Shown: piece by piece, positions 1 to 6,288 of the stretch
How the letters are laid out: each line of letters opens with the position of its first letter
How positions within the stretch are numbered: position 1 is the first letter of the stretch
Source of the DNA: Nitrospirota bacterium
Lineage (GTDB): Bacteria > Nitrospirota > Nitrospiria > Nitrospirales > UBA8639
Assembly: GCA_029865515.1 (NCBI GenBank)
Contig: JAOUGQ010000098.1
Span: forward strand, 1-10,005
Direction: 5' to 3'
Length of the DNA: 10,005 nucleotides
Position numbers and translations under genes: made by a program
Notes under the pieces: model-generated
Told to the model about the DNA's origin: nothing
The model's input: the letters and a program-made list of their open reading frames with translations, nothing else
Databases searched by the model: none

Positions 1-1193
1 AATTCATCCCTCGTCGTGCAAAACAGCCGACCTTGAGGAACCGCCCCCACCCGGTGCCCTGCCCGACCCACACGCTGAAGGCACGTGCCAATGGCCCGCG
101 GAGATCCGATCTGGCACACCACATCGATACAGCCAATATCAATTCCCAACTCTAAGGAAGCCGTCGCCACCATCACCTTGATCTGCCCCGTCTTTAATCG
201 CTCTTCCGCATCCAACCGAAGCTTGCGGGACAAACTCCCATGATGGGACGCCACCTGCGTCTCGCCCAAGCGTTCTCCCAAATGATGCGCCACCCGTTCC
301 GCCATACGGCGGGTATTCACAAACACCAAGGTCGAACGATGCGGCCCGGCTATGTCGGCAATACGATCATAGATCTCCGACCAAATCGCGTTCGTGGCAA
401 TCGCGCCTAATTCATCCTTCGGGACTTCCACCTGCAAATCCAACTGCCGGCGATGGCCAATATCCACAATGTGACAATGCGAGGAGTCAAAGAGCGAAGG
501 TTGTTGAGCCTTTGCACGATGAGCGGGATCACCCAATAAAAATTGCGCGACCTTTTCCAGCGGCCGCTGCGTGGCGGACAGGCCGATGCGCACCAACCGC
601 CGGGAGGTCACGGCATCCAACCGCTCAAGAGACAGGGCCAGATGGGCGCCCCGTTTATTGGGCGCGAGGGCATGAATTTCGTCGACAATCACCGTGTGCA
701 CGCCAGCCAACAATTCGCGGCTACGCCTGGCGGTCACTAAAAGAAACAACGACTCCGGCGTCGTCACCAACATATGGGGCGGGTGCTTGAGGAGATTCTG
801 CCGTTGCGCGGGAGGCGTATCGCCGGTCCGGACCTCCACCCGGATCCTCGGAGCCAAAAAGCCGGCAGACAGAGCCAGTTCACTAATCTCGGCCAACGGC
901 AGTTCCAGATTTTTGTGGATATCATGACTCAGTGCACGCAGGGGAGACACATAGACAACCTGTATGCCAGCTTCCAACTCTCCGCCAATCGCCTGTCGCA
1001 GCAAATGGTCGATGCACGTCAGAAAAGCCGCCAACGTTTTACCTGTGCCGGTAGGTGCCGAAATCAGCGCATGGTGTCCAGAATGAATGGCGGGCCAACT
1101 GGCTCGTTGCACATCAGTAGGTTCACCGAGCCGGGTCGTGAACCACTCTTGCACAACCGGATGAAAAGATCGGAGCGGCATAAGATCGGTCAT
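1..1193 (-). CDS. lhr: Lhr-family DEAD/DEAH-box ATP-dependent helicase, N-terminal part (C-terminus beyond the left edge)
   Basis: This reading frame stays open from an ATG at 1193 to the left edge and gives 397 residues. It shows the superfamily 2 helicase motifs in order: a Q-motif-like PTDVQ (25-29), Walker A APTGTGKT (46-53), Ia SPLRAL (83-88), Ib TPESL (145-149), Walker B DEIH (171-174), SAT (206-208) and motif VI QRVGRAGHR (373-381). The DEIH box and the spacing fit the Lhr family, ATP-driven 3'-5' translocases acting on DNA or RNA-DNA hybrids and linked to DNA-damage responses in several bacteria. Full Lhr proteins are much longer, so the winged-helix and later domains must lie outside the window. 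An in-frame TGA lies upstream of the ATG, so 1193 is the outermost ATG. The internal ATG at 1181 is possible, because neither has a strong Shine-Dalgarno sequence. The family call is firm; the exact subfamily needs the missing part. Confidence -1.
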   Translation of the reverse strand, partial: MTDLMPLRSFHPVVQEWFTTRLGEPTDVQRASWPAIHSGHHALISAPTGTGKTLAAFLTCIDHLLRQAIGGELEAGIQVVYVSPLRALSHDIHKNLELPLAEISELALSAGFLAPRIRVEVRTGDTPPAQRQNLLKHPPHMLVTTPESLFLLVTARRSRELLAGVHTVIVDEIHALAPNKRGAHLALSLERLDAVTSRRLVRIGLSATQRPLEKVAQFLLGDPAHRAKAQQPSLFDSSHCHIVDIGHRRQLDLQVEVPKDELGAIATNAIWSEIYDRIADIAGPHRSTLVFVNTRRMAERVAHHLGERLGETQVASHHGSLSRKLRLDAEERLKTGQIKVMVATASLELGIDIGCIDVVCQIGSPRAIGTCLQRVGRAGHRVGAVPQGRLFCTTRDE

Positions 1194-1239
1194 GCTTTCA
1201 TTCTGTGGACTTCAAGATCAGATGGAAAGGAACCAGTTT

Positions 1240-1269
1240 ATTGTACCGCCTCATTTCCAACAAGAACAA
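1240..1269 (-). promoter_or_regulatory. Possible sigma70-type promoter for the helicase gene
   Basis: On the minus strand TACAAT (1245-1240) matches a -10 box at five of six bases. TTGTTC lies 18 bp upstream of it (1269-1264) as a weak -35. The predicted transcript would start near 1233 and give a leader of about 40 nt before the ATG at 1193. The -35 is poor, so this is only a plausible site. Confidence -1.
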
Positions 1270-1344
1270 ACACGGCAAGGAGGAAGAAAAGGACCTGTTC
1301 TGTCTGCCGGACATCAATAGTGAGTGTCACTCTGTAAAAACGGG

Positions 1345-1429
1345 GTCATCCTGAGCCAAGGGCGAAGGATCTGTGCCCGGATTGACGAGGCCACGGCTCA
1401 GCGAGATCCTTCGTTCCACTCAGGATGAC
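1345..1429. repeat. Long palindromic intergenic repeat, family A, copy 1
   Basis: The ends are perfect 11-bp inverted repeats: GTCATCCTGAG (1345-1355) and CTCAGGATGAC (1419-1429). Nested inside is a second perfect 10-bp pair, CGAAGGATCT (1363-1372) and AGATCCTTCG (1404-1413). The element would fold into one long interrupted hairpin. Related copies lie at 2088-2191 and 7906-8015. It resembles REP-like elements scattered between genes in many bacteria. No transposase is present in the window. Confidence -1.
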
Positions 1430-1436
1430 AATTTAA

Positions 1437-1466
1437 GAGATTCCTGCCAACGACCCCAGGAATGAC
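1437..1466 (-). repeat. Short palindromic repeat, family B, copy 1
   Basis: On the minus strand this 30-bp unit begins GTCATTCCTGGGGTC. It matches 2223-2252 at 28 of 30 positions, in the opposite orientation. Each copy is itself a hairpin, with ATTCCTG pairing with CAGGAAT. It lies 7 bp after the family A copy 1 and 6 bp before the family C copy 1. Confidence -1.
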
Positions 1467-1472
1467 GAGTGG

Positions 1473-1512
1473 GATGGATACCTATTGACTGATGACGAAT
1501 GTCGGTAATGAC
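1473..1512 (+). repeat. Short palindromic repeat, family C, copy 1 (with a 7-nt insertion)
   Basis: It starts GATGGATACC and contains TGATGACGAATGTCGG followed by TAATGAC. It aligns with the copies at 3259-3292, 5890-5924 and 6289-6323, except for an extra TATTGAC after the first ten bases. The insertion creates a TTGACT (1485-1490) that resembles a -35 box. Confidence -1.
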
Positions 1513-1660
1513 TGTGCTCATACTTTCCGTCTCCGCAGGAGTTATGAAACCAAAAGAGGCAGGGGGCACCATCAGATTCCACCTAGAGCGCAGGGGGGGT
1601 GACAAATAACGAACCTGCTCCGCGCAGAGGTGGGCTTTGTTGTTTTGTTGGTTAGGGCTA

Positions 1661-1684
1661 ATCCCGGGGACCGGGATGATTTTT
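1661..1684 (+). terminator. Rho-independent terminator-like hairpin with no known gene upstream
   Basis: ATCCCGG (1661-1667) pairs perfectly with CCGGGAT (1671-1677) around a GGA loop. A run of five T follows at 1680-1684. This is the usual shape of an intrinsic terminator for plus-strand transcription. No plus-strand protein gene lies upstream, so it may end a small RNA or a leader, or be a chance hairpin. On the minus strand there is no T run. Confidence -1.
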
Positions 1685-1710
1685 CGCATGGTTGCTTAAA
1701 ACTTCTGGCA

Positions 1711-1725
1711 TCCCCCATCGGGGGA
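1711..1725. repeat. Small perfect GC hairpin
   Basis: TCCCCC, loop ATC, then GGGGGA forms a 6-bp stem with a 3-nt loop in the stretch ahead of the two tiny ORFs. No T run follows, so it is not a typical terminator. It may form part of a structured leader with the 1742-1782 hairpin. Confidence -1.
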
Positions 1726-1741
1726 ATAGTTGGGAGGAAGA

Positions 1742-1782
1742 CGCCGCCGTAGGCTGTCTCTCTATAACCAAGGGAGGCGGCG
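1742..1782 (+). promoter_or_regulatory. Possible hairpin masking the ribosome-binding site of the first tiny ORF
   Basis: CGCCGCC at 1742-1748 is perfectly complementary to GGCGGCG at 1776-1782. The second arm lies between the Shine-Dalgarno GGGAGG (1772-1777) and the ATG at 1783, and overlaps its last two bases. If formed in mRNA, this 7-bp all-GC stem would hinder ribosome access. The loop is 27 nt, and whether the stem is used is inference. Confidence -1.
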
Positions 1783-1887
1783 ATGATCAACCGTGTGAAC
1801 AGTCACAGTCCGGGAGAACAATCGGCTAACGATATCTGTTTATGGTTAACCATCATGGCGGGGGTGATCCTATGTCTCTGGAAATAA
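1783..1887 (+). CDS. Tiny single-helix membrane protein (34 aa), hypothetical
   Basis: I do not recognise this protein. The ATG at 1783 has a strong Shine-Dalgarno GGGAGG five bases upstream, which is the main reason to call it. The 34-residue product has a polar N-terminal half and a hydrophobic stretch from about residue 18 to 33 (ICLWLTIMAGVILCLW) ending in Lys, enough for one membrane span. Its last 16 bases overlap the start of the next small ORF in another frame, an arrangement typical of translational coupling. It could instead be a leader peptide that controls the following ORF. Neither its family nor its expression can be judged from sequence. Confidence -1.
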   Translation: MINRVNSHSPGEQSANDICLWLTIMAGVILCLWK

Positions 1888-2081
1888 TCCTCGCGTGGTT
1901 ATGGCAAATAGGGATCGTGGCGTTCTTGATCCTGGTGGGCCACCTGTGGCATGGGCGTCGAAACTATCAGCCTTTCCGTGGGGCCTCTCATTCGGAAGAC
2001 CGACTCCTTCCCAATCGCATGGAATCATTCCGAAAACGACAACGATATTCCAACCTCAAGCGCTTTTCCCTTCTCGCTTAA
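1872..2081 (+). CDS. Small single-helix membrane protein (69 aa), hypothetical
   Basis: I do not recognise this protein. An in-frame ATG exists at 1842, but the start at 1872 is preferred. It is preceded, after 7 bases, by GGGGG running into TGATCC (1860-1870), which matches the extended complement of a bacterial 16S rRNA 3' end (AAGGAGGTGATCC) at 10 of 13 bases. Residues 3-24 are hydrophobic with several Trp residues and form one likely membrane helix. HGRR follows as a positive cytoplasmic-side signal, then a basic, Ser/Arg-rich tail. It overlaps the upstream 34-aa ORF by 16 bases, so the two are probably translated together. The pair sits in a repeat-bracketed island away from any large gene. 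Single-helix proteins of this size include regulatory subunits and type I toxins, but nothing specific points to either. Confidence -1.
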   Translation: MSLEIILAWLWQIGIVAFLILVGHLWHGRRNYQPFRGASHSEDRLLPNRMESFRKRQRYSNLKRFSLLA

Positions 2082-2087
2082 ACTCCT

Positions 2088-2191
2088 CTTATGCTGAGTC
2101 AATAACAAAGGTCCGGGTTTAGAAGCCCTATGGCTTAGTCAGATCCTTCGATGGCCCTTGTCCTGAGCGAAGTCGAATGGATAAGGATGAC
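2088..2191. repeat. Long palindromic intergenic repeat, family A, copy 2
   Basis: It begins CTTATGCTGAG and contains AGATCCTTCG (2141-2150), the same 10-mer as copy 1. It then has CCTGAGCGAAGTCGAATGG (2162-2180) and ends AGGATGAC (2184-2191). The CCTGAGCGAAGTCGAATGG arm is shared with copy 3 in diverged form (7986-8004) but is absent from copy 1, so copy 1 is a shorter variant. Confidence -1.
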
Positions 2192-2222
2192 ACCAAAAGT
2201 GATCGGACCACCAGTTCAACCA

Positions 2223-2252
2223 GTCATTCCTGGGGTCTTTGGCAGGAATCCC
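2223..2252 (+). repeat. Short palindromic repeat, family B, copy 2
   Basis: It begins GTCATTCCTGGGGTC and matches the inverse of 1437-1466 at 28 of 30 positions. ATTCCTG and CAGGAAT form its internal stem. It lies 31 bp after family A copy 2. Confidence -1.
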
Positions 2253-2576
2253 CCTTTATCTTTCTGAAAGTTGGAAAGAGAGACAGTGCCCAGCAGAACA
2301 TATGAGGCAGTGCCACCGACCCACCACCTCAAGCTTGGCCAAACGGGTTGACGCTCAAATCAACAGGCGGACCTTGTCTGCCCCTGATAGGTGGACCGAC
2401 TTCCATCTTAGTTTTTCGGATGGATCCCCGCTGACCACTGGCAGGGATAACGGAAAATCTGTACTTTCCTTTTAGCGCTTAGGTAGCATGGTGACCGGCC
2501 TTCACACATTTCAATTCCACACAGCTCAACCGGCCTCAGGCTAAAAGACAAGGCGTCACCTCACAGGACTTCTCAC
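2253..2576. other. Intergenic stretch upstream of rsmJ with no supported gene
   Basis: An open frame runs through 2239-2475, but it begins inside the family B repeat, has no ribosome-binding site and its translation shows no domain or hydrophobic pattern, so I do not call it. ACCGGCCT occurs twice (near 2495 and 2529) just ahead of rsmJ. No convincing promoter boxes were found. Confidence -1.
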
Positions 2577-3239
2577 ATGAAGTATTGTCTCCAATTAAAG
2601 GATCAGCAATGGCAATTGGTCGATCAGGATGAGCCGGAATCGACACCCATTGTCATTGATTTTGTGTCTGGCAAATTGGCGTATCGAAGAAAATATGGAC
2701 ATGCCGGTGGCGAAACCATCAGTAAGGCCGTGGGAATCAAAAAAGGCAAACGCCCGACCATCGTCGATGCCACTGCCGGGTTGGGGCGTGACGCGTTTGT
2801 CCTGGCAACCATGGGCTGTCGCGTACATATGATCGAACGATCCAAAGTCATCGCCACACTTCTTGAAGATGGATTACGTCGAGCAGAACAGGATGAGAAA
2901 CTTGGAAGGCTGCTGAAAGAAAAGCTGTCACTCACGTGTGGGGATAGTCGAGAGGAACTGACACATCTCCCCTTTGAACCGGAAGTGATTTACTTAGATC
3001 CCATGTTTCCCCATAAAGACAAATCGGCGTTAGTCAAAAAAGAAATGAGAATCGTCCAAGAGGTCGTCGGACAGAATGAGGATGCCGGGGAGCTACTCAA
3101 CCTCGCGCTCACCATTGCCACAAATCGTGTGGTCGTCAAGCGCCCGGCCTATGCGGAGTATCTGGCGGAAATCAAACCCCAGGCCTCGATCAAAACAAAA
3201 AAACACCGCTTCGACATCTATCTCACCCCCCGCCAGTAA
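2577..3239 (+). CDS. rsmJ: 16S rRNA (guanine-1516-N2)-methyltransferase, RsmJ family
   Basis: The 220-residue product has the class I SAM-binding motif DATAGLGRD (64-72), an acidic second-strand end (IER, 86-88) and the catalytic DPMFP (141-145), close to the RsmJ signature. A C-terminal VVVKRP and a terminal strand FDIYLTP also fit the fold. RsmJ transfers a methyl group from S-adenosylmethionine to N2 of G1516 in helix 45 of 16S rRNA of the small subunit. The protein is about 30 residues shorter than the E. coli enzyme, mainly at the N-terminus. AGGA (2565-2568), eight bases before the ATG, supports this start. It stands alone, and a repeat lies just after its stop. The family is certain; the exact target base is inferred from homology. 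Confidence -1.
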   Translation: MKYCLQLKDQQWQLVDQDEPESTPIVIDFVSGKLAYRRKYGHAGGETISKAVGIKKGKRPTIVDATAGLGRDAFVLATMGCRVHMIERSKVIATLLEDGLRRAEQDEKLGRLLKEKLSLTCGDSREELTHLPFEPEVIYLDPMFPHKDKSALVKKEMRIVQEVVGQNEDAGELLNLALTIATNRVVVKRPAYAEYLAEIKPQASIKTKKHRFDIYLTPRQ

Positions 3240-3258
3240 TCGAGAATCTCTTTCCCAT

Positions 3259-3292
3259 CGTCATACCCGACATTCGTCAGCAGGCATCCATC
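3259..3292 (-). repeat. Short palindromic repeat, family C, copy 2
   Basis: On the minus strand this reads GATGGATGCC, then TGCTGACGAATGTCGGG, then TATGACG. It lies between the convergent ends of rsmJ and the lipoprotein gene, where it could act as a bidirectional RNA 3'-end hairpin. Confidence -1.
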
Positions 3293-3362
3293 TTTTCCTC
3301 TCCATCATCCCCAAAGGGGGGCGGGAATTTGAGATGTATTTGTTGCAAGCTAACATACTTTT

Positions 3363-4250
3363 TCATGGAGACGGTTGGTTGGGATAGGAGGTGGAAGGCG
3401 GACGGGTTGGTGAGGAGACTTTGGTCCGCGAACGTTTTTCCGCCTGCTGATTGATTTGTTGTTGGAGACGGGACAGCTCCTCTTTGAGATTCGTGATCTC
3501 TTCCTTTAAGACGCCAACTTCGGCATCGGTTGACCGAGCGGGAGTGGAGTCTGCCTTGGGAATGTCTGAAGCGGTAACCTCCTTTATCCCGGTTGGTGTG
3601 TCTGGCGATTTCGTGGCCAGGAGGGCCTGGTAATCCAGAATAAGTTCACTCACCGGGGAATCGAATCCACCGGCTATCCAATTGCTGCGTGATTCAATGA
3701 CATAACTGGTGGGATAAAACATCAGCCTTCTTTTTACATCCTTCATTGCGCGAAAGGGGTTGTTGTGGATGGCTTGAATGCCCTTCTGTTCGGATGAGAC
3801 CCGTTCGCGGTGATTGGCCAGCATGATGTGCAATCTTTGGTCCTGAAGATACATACCACCGGAGGTCACCTCCAGAGCCTGTGATGTTCCGGAGGAGCCC
3901 CAGACGGCAAAAACGATCCAGTCCGAGGGGGTGGCGAGCTTGAAGGTTTCCTGTAAGGCAGGTGTGAGGGTGGTCAGGTCTTCAAGCGCGAAGACTGCTT
4001 GCGGTGGGCTGGAGGAATCCAGGAGCCCGATTCCCTCCTGAATGGCCAGTCGTTTGAGGATGGCCTGCAGGTCAGCAGCGGACCAGTCCACCGGGTGATC
4101 ATGCCGCACTTCCGCGGCTCTTACCTTGTCATGATAGGTGGTCAGACCCACGAGCAGACTTGGCTCATCTTCAACCGGCCTTGTGATGAAGATAGAGCTG
4201 GTGCAGCCAACCGACAACACCAGCAGAATTCCGGCAATGATCCCGTTCAT
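3363..4250 (-). CDS. Probable lipoprotein of unknown family with a C-terminal coiled coil
   Basis: The open frame extends back to 4388, but those 46 extra residues are Arg-rich and not signal-like. The better start is the ATG at 4250, which opens a classic lipoprotein signal: MNGIIAGILLVLSVGC with Cys16 as the likely lipidated residue. The lipobox SVGC is slightly off consensus because Ser, not Leu, is at -3. The mature 280-residue protein has a mixed alpha/beta body that I cannot assign to a family. A probable coiled coil follows at about 242-272 (VLKEEITNLKEELSRLQQQI), and the last 20 residues form a Ser/Pro/Thr-rich tail. It probably sits in the envelope as a scaffold or accessory protein, but this is only inferred from its layout. 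It faces away from the patatin gene and converges on rsmJ. Confidence -1.
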   Translation of the reverse strand: MNGIIAGILLVLSVGCTSSIFITRPVEDEPSLLVGLTTYHDKVRAAEVRHDHPVDWSAADLQAILKRLAIQEGIGLLDSSSPPQAVFALEDLTTLTPALQETFKLATPSDWIVFAVWGSSGTSQALEVTSGGMYLQDQRLHIMLANHRERVSSEQKGIQAIHNNPFRAMKDVKRRLMFYPTSYVIESRSNWIAGGFDSPVSELILDYQALLATKSPDTPTGIKEVTASDIPKADSTPARSTDAEVGVLKEEITNLKEELSRLQQQINQQAEKRSRTKVSSPTRPPSTSYPNQPSP

Positions 4251-4821
4251 GAGGTACTCATGTGCCCTGCCCTTGCGGATGTGATTTTTCCCCGGTGCCG
4301 TGTTGATCTTCAACCGACGTGTGGCTGCCTCTCTCACTCTCCACTCTCCCCGTCTCGTCCAACGGCTAATACGAATTCGATCTCTCACGATTAAGGCCTC
4401 TTATCGTATTTGATGTTCACTTGATGAGGATTCTGCCATAGACCAGGGAGAAAAAGCATACCGGTGGAAGGATTTTTTTGAGATGAAGAGACGCGCCCGG
4501 GCTCTGATATGAGTGAACGACGGCTCACCCCTCTCCGTTCACAACCAAGCGCAGATGATCGCCTCATGTAGCGGAGCATCCCCTCCTCCAAATGATCTTT
4601 GAGGTTATACTTGGCTTAGCTCAAAATCTGGGGTACATTAGCCAAAAGACATCTTCCCTCCCCCCAGATTACTGCCTTGGTTGCTTCATCTGATCACTCC
4701 TCCTTCGCCATGGATTCAATATGACAGCCAGGGGAGGACCGCGCTGAGTCAGTGCACATTCTTTCAATGTCTATCATGCTGAAATCTCCGCTTGTATCCA
4801 TTCTACGACTCTACAACCACG
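4251..4821. promoter_or_regulatory. Divergent intergenic region between the lipoprotein and patatin genes
   Basis: No gene is supported here. A minus-strand open frame at 4391-4591 has no ribosome-binding site, domain or hydrophobic pattern. The region must hold the start signals for both flanking genes, but I see no clear -35/-10 pair. It contains a 9-bp perfect inverted repeat, AATCTGGGG (4625-4633) and CCCCAGATT (4662-4670), and an interleaved 6-bp pair, TTGGCT (4611-4616) and AGCCAA (4640-4645). A pyrimidine-rich run lies at about 4329-4350. Confidence -1.
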
Positions 4822-5802
4822 ATGCCTCACTCTTCTGATACGCATACGCAAACCGCTCGTGACGCCTGGAACCTGCTTGCCCGGAAACGGCTTGGGCAGG
4901 CAGACACCGACACCATCGGCCTTGTCGTCCAGGGTGGCGGCATGCGTGGGGTGTACTCTATGGCTGCCCTGGCGGCTCTTGAGGAAATGGGCTTTGGCCA
5001 ATGCTTTGATCATGTGGCCGGATCATCGGCCGGAGCGCTCAATAGCGCCTACTTTATTACCGGCCAGGCGAGTTATGGCGTCGAGACCTATATCCATCAT
5101 TTGACGCAACGACGATTCGTAAATCCCTTCCGCTTGAAGAAAATGGTGGACATTGATTATTTAGTGGATCACATCGGGAAAAAGGCCCGCCCACTCGATC
5201 TCGACGCACTGCTCGCCGCCCGCACGATGCTGCATATTTCACTCACCGACATTTCTGAGGGACACACCCGGTACGTAACCAACCGCATGCCGGACATTGA
5301 TTTGTGGGAAGCCTTTCGGGCGAGCGCGGCCATGCCCATCCTTTATAACAAATCCGTGAAGGTGGGAGACGGGCTCTATGTCGACGGGTCACTCAGAGCG
5401 CGCGTGCCGATCCGGCGGGTCCTTGAATACGGGTGCCGGTTTGTCGTGGTCATTTTGACCATGCCTCACTCGCACCGGATCGTTTCTAAAAATGCCTGGA
5501 TTCAATCACTCAGCTGGCCGGCCACCCGGCACTACAGTGGCCCTCTCCGGCAAGCGCTATTCGGCGAAGACGTGGACTATAACACCCTGAAGTCTGACCT
5601 CTCGGATGAGTCTCCCCGGATTGCCGGGTGCGCCAATAGGGTCGTGGTCATTACCCCGCAACGGCGGCCCGAACGGTTTTCCACAATTACCACAGACCCC
5701 AGACAACTGATGCAATGCGCCTTAGAGGCCAGAGAAGATACCTGGAAGGCCTTTGGTCAATCACCACCCCCAGTTGTCAATCCCTTTGCGATGACGGCCT
5801 GA
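4822..5802 (+). CDS. Patatin-like phospholipase (acyl hydrolase)
   Basis: The 326-residue product has the patatin signature set. There is an oxyanion-hole glycine loop GGGMRG (38-43), a nucleophile elbow GSSAG with Ser69 (67-71), and a DG pair at 188-189 supplying the catalytic Asp, here DGS rather than the usual DGA/DGG. These enzymes use a Ser-Asp dyad to hydrolyse acyl esters of phospholipids or other lipids. The sequence resembles single-domain bacterial patatins with no membrane helix or signal peptide, so a cytoplasmic or membrane-surface role is likely. The start is uncertain. A TTG at 4792 gives ten more residues, and neither start has a Shine-Dalgarno sequence. The ATG is preferred as the commoner codon. 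A repeat follows the gene, so it is probably a single transcription unit or loosely linked to the next small gene. Confidence -1.
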   Translation: MPHSSDTHTQTARDAWNLLARKRLGQADTDTIGLVVQGGGMRGVYSMAALAALEEMGFGQCFDHVAGSSAGALNSAYFITGQASYGVETYIHHLTQRRFVNPFRLKKMVDIDYLVDHIGKKARPLDLDALLAARTMLHISLTDISEGHTRYVTNRMPDIDLWEAFRASAAMPILYNKSVKVGDGLYVDGSLRARVPIRRVLEYGCRFVVVILTMPHSHRIVSKNAWIQSLSWPATRHYSGPLRQALFGEDVDYNTLKSDLSDESPRIAGCANRVVVITPQRRPERFSTITTDPRQLMQCALEAREDTWKAFGQSPPPVVNPFAMTA

Positions 5803-5889
5803 TTCCAGATCTCGTCCTGATCCAAGGACGTGCTCCCCAGTGCAGCAAGCATCACCAACCCCGTTCAGCTTTTCACGAATCACGAGAAA

Positions 5890-5924
5890 GATGGATACCC
5901 GATGACCACTGTCGGGCATGACGG
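5890..5924 (+). repeat. Short palindromic repeat, family C, copy 3
   Basis: It reads GATGGATACCCGATGACC, then ACTGTCGGGCATGACGG. CCCGA and TCGGG form its stem. It lies between the patatin and the small membrane-protein gene. The ATG at 5918, which could seem to start the next gene, is part of this repeat. Confidence -1.
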
Positions 5925-5977
5925 AAAGAGGCAAGAAAATTTACCCCAGCGGGCTTCGATTGTTTTATACTATCTCA

Positions 5978-6220
5978 ATGGATCTTCCTCCTGCCCTTTC
6001 ATTGGCCGATTCCTTTAGGAGTGATCGGCGCAAGGCCTTCTACGAACACCATAAAGGCGTTGCTGTTGCGATGATCCTGATTCTGTTTTTGTTTCCCTTG
6101 GTTGGGGTGTTTGTGAAAGGATTGTCCGGAGCAGTCTTGGGGGTGATTTTTTCTGTATCAGCCTATTACCTGGCGCCCTATGCGTTGCTGAAGCTAGGCG
6201 AATGGTTTGCGAAGACCTAG
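5978..6220 (+). CDS. Small two-helix membrane protein (80 aa), hypothetical
   Basis: I do not recognise the family. An earlier in-frame ATG at 5918 lies inside a family C repeat, so the start at 5978 is preferred. The product has a polar, charged N-terminal segment (residues 1-27, including RSDRRKAFYEHHKG). Two hydrophobic segments follow at about residues 28-48 and 49-71, then a short amphipathic end. The likely topology is a hairpin in the inner membrane. There is no Shine-Dalgarno sequence. A TATACT (5966-5971) six bases before the ATG could be a -10 box of a promoter giving a leaderless transcript. Expression is plausible because the hydrophobic pattern is coherent, but the role is unknown. 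Confidence -1.
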   Translation: MDLPPALSLADSFRSDRRKAFYEHHKGVAVAMILILFLFPLVGVFVKGLSGAVLGVIFSVSAYYLAPYALLKLGEWFAKT

Positions 6221-6288
6221 TGATTGGAAGGACGTGTTCATTCTGTCATCCACACAGGGAGTAAGCAGGGAGCCATCCGTAAAACTAC

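Noticed and set aside
774..1337. 187-codon plus-strand open frame
   Set aside because: It lies opposite the Lhr helicase frame, which carries all helicase motifs, and its own translation has no recognisable pattern.
3309..3320. CCCC-AAA-GGGG mini-hairpin after rsmJ
   Set aside because: The stem is only 4 bp and no T run follows, so it is not supported as a terminator.
4251..4388. 46-residue N-terminal extension of the lipoprotein frame
   Set aside because: The extension is Arg-rich and would bury the lipoprotein signal peptide. The ATG at 4250 starts a proper signal.
4391..4591. 66-codon minus-strand open frame upstream of the lipoprotein gene
   Set aside because: It has no ribosome-binding site, no hydrophobic or domain pattern, and a basic, low-information sequence.
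5813..5830. CGTCCT / AGGACG hairpin just after the patatin gene
   Set aside because: A 6-bp stem with a 6-nt loop and no T run is too common by chance to call a terminator.
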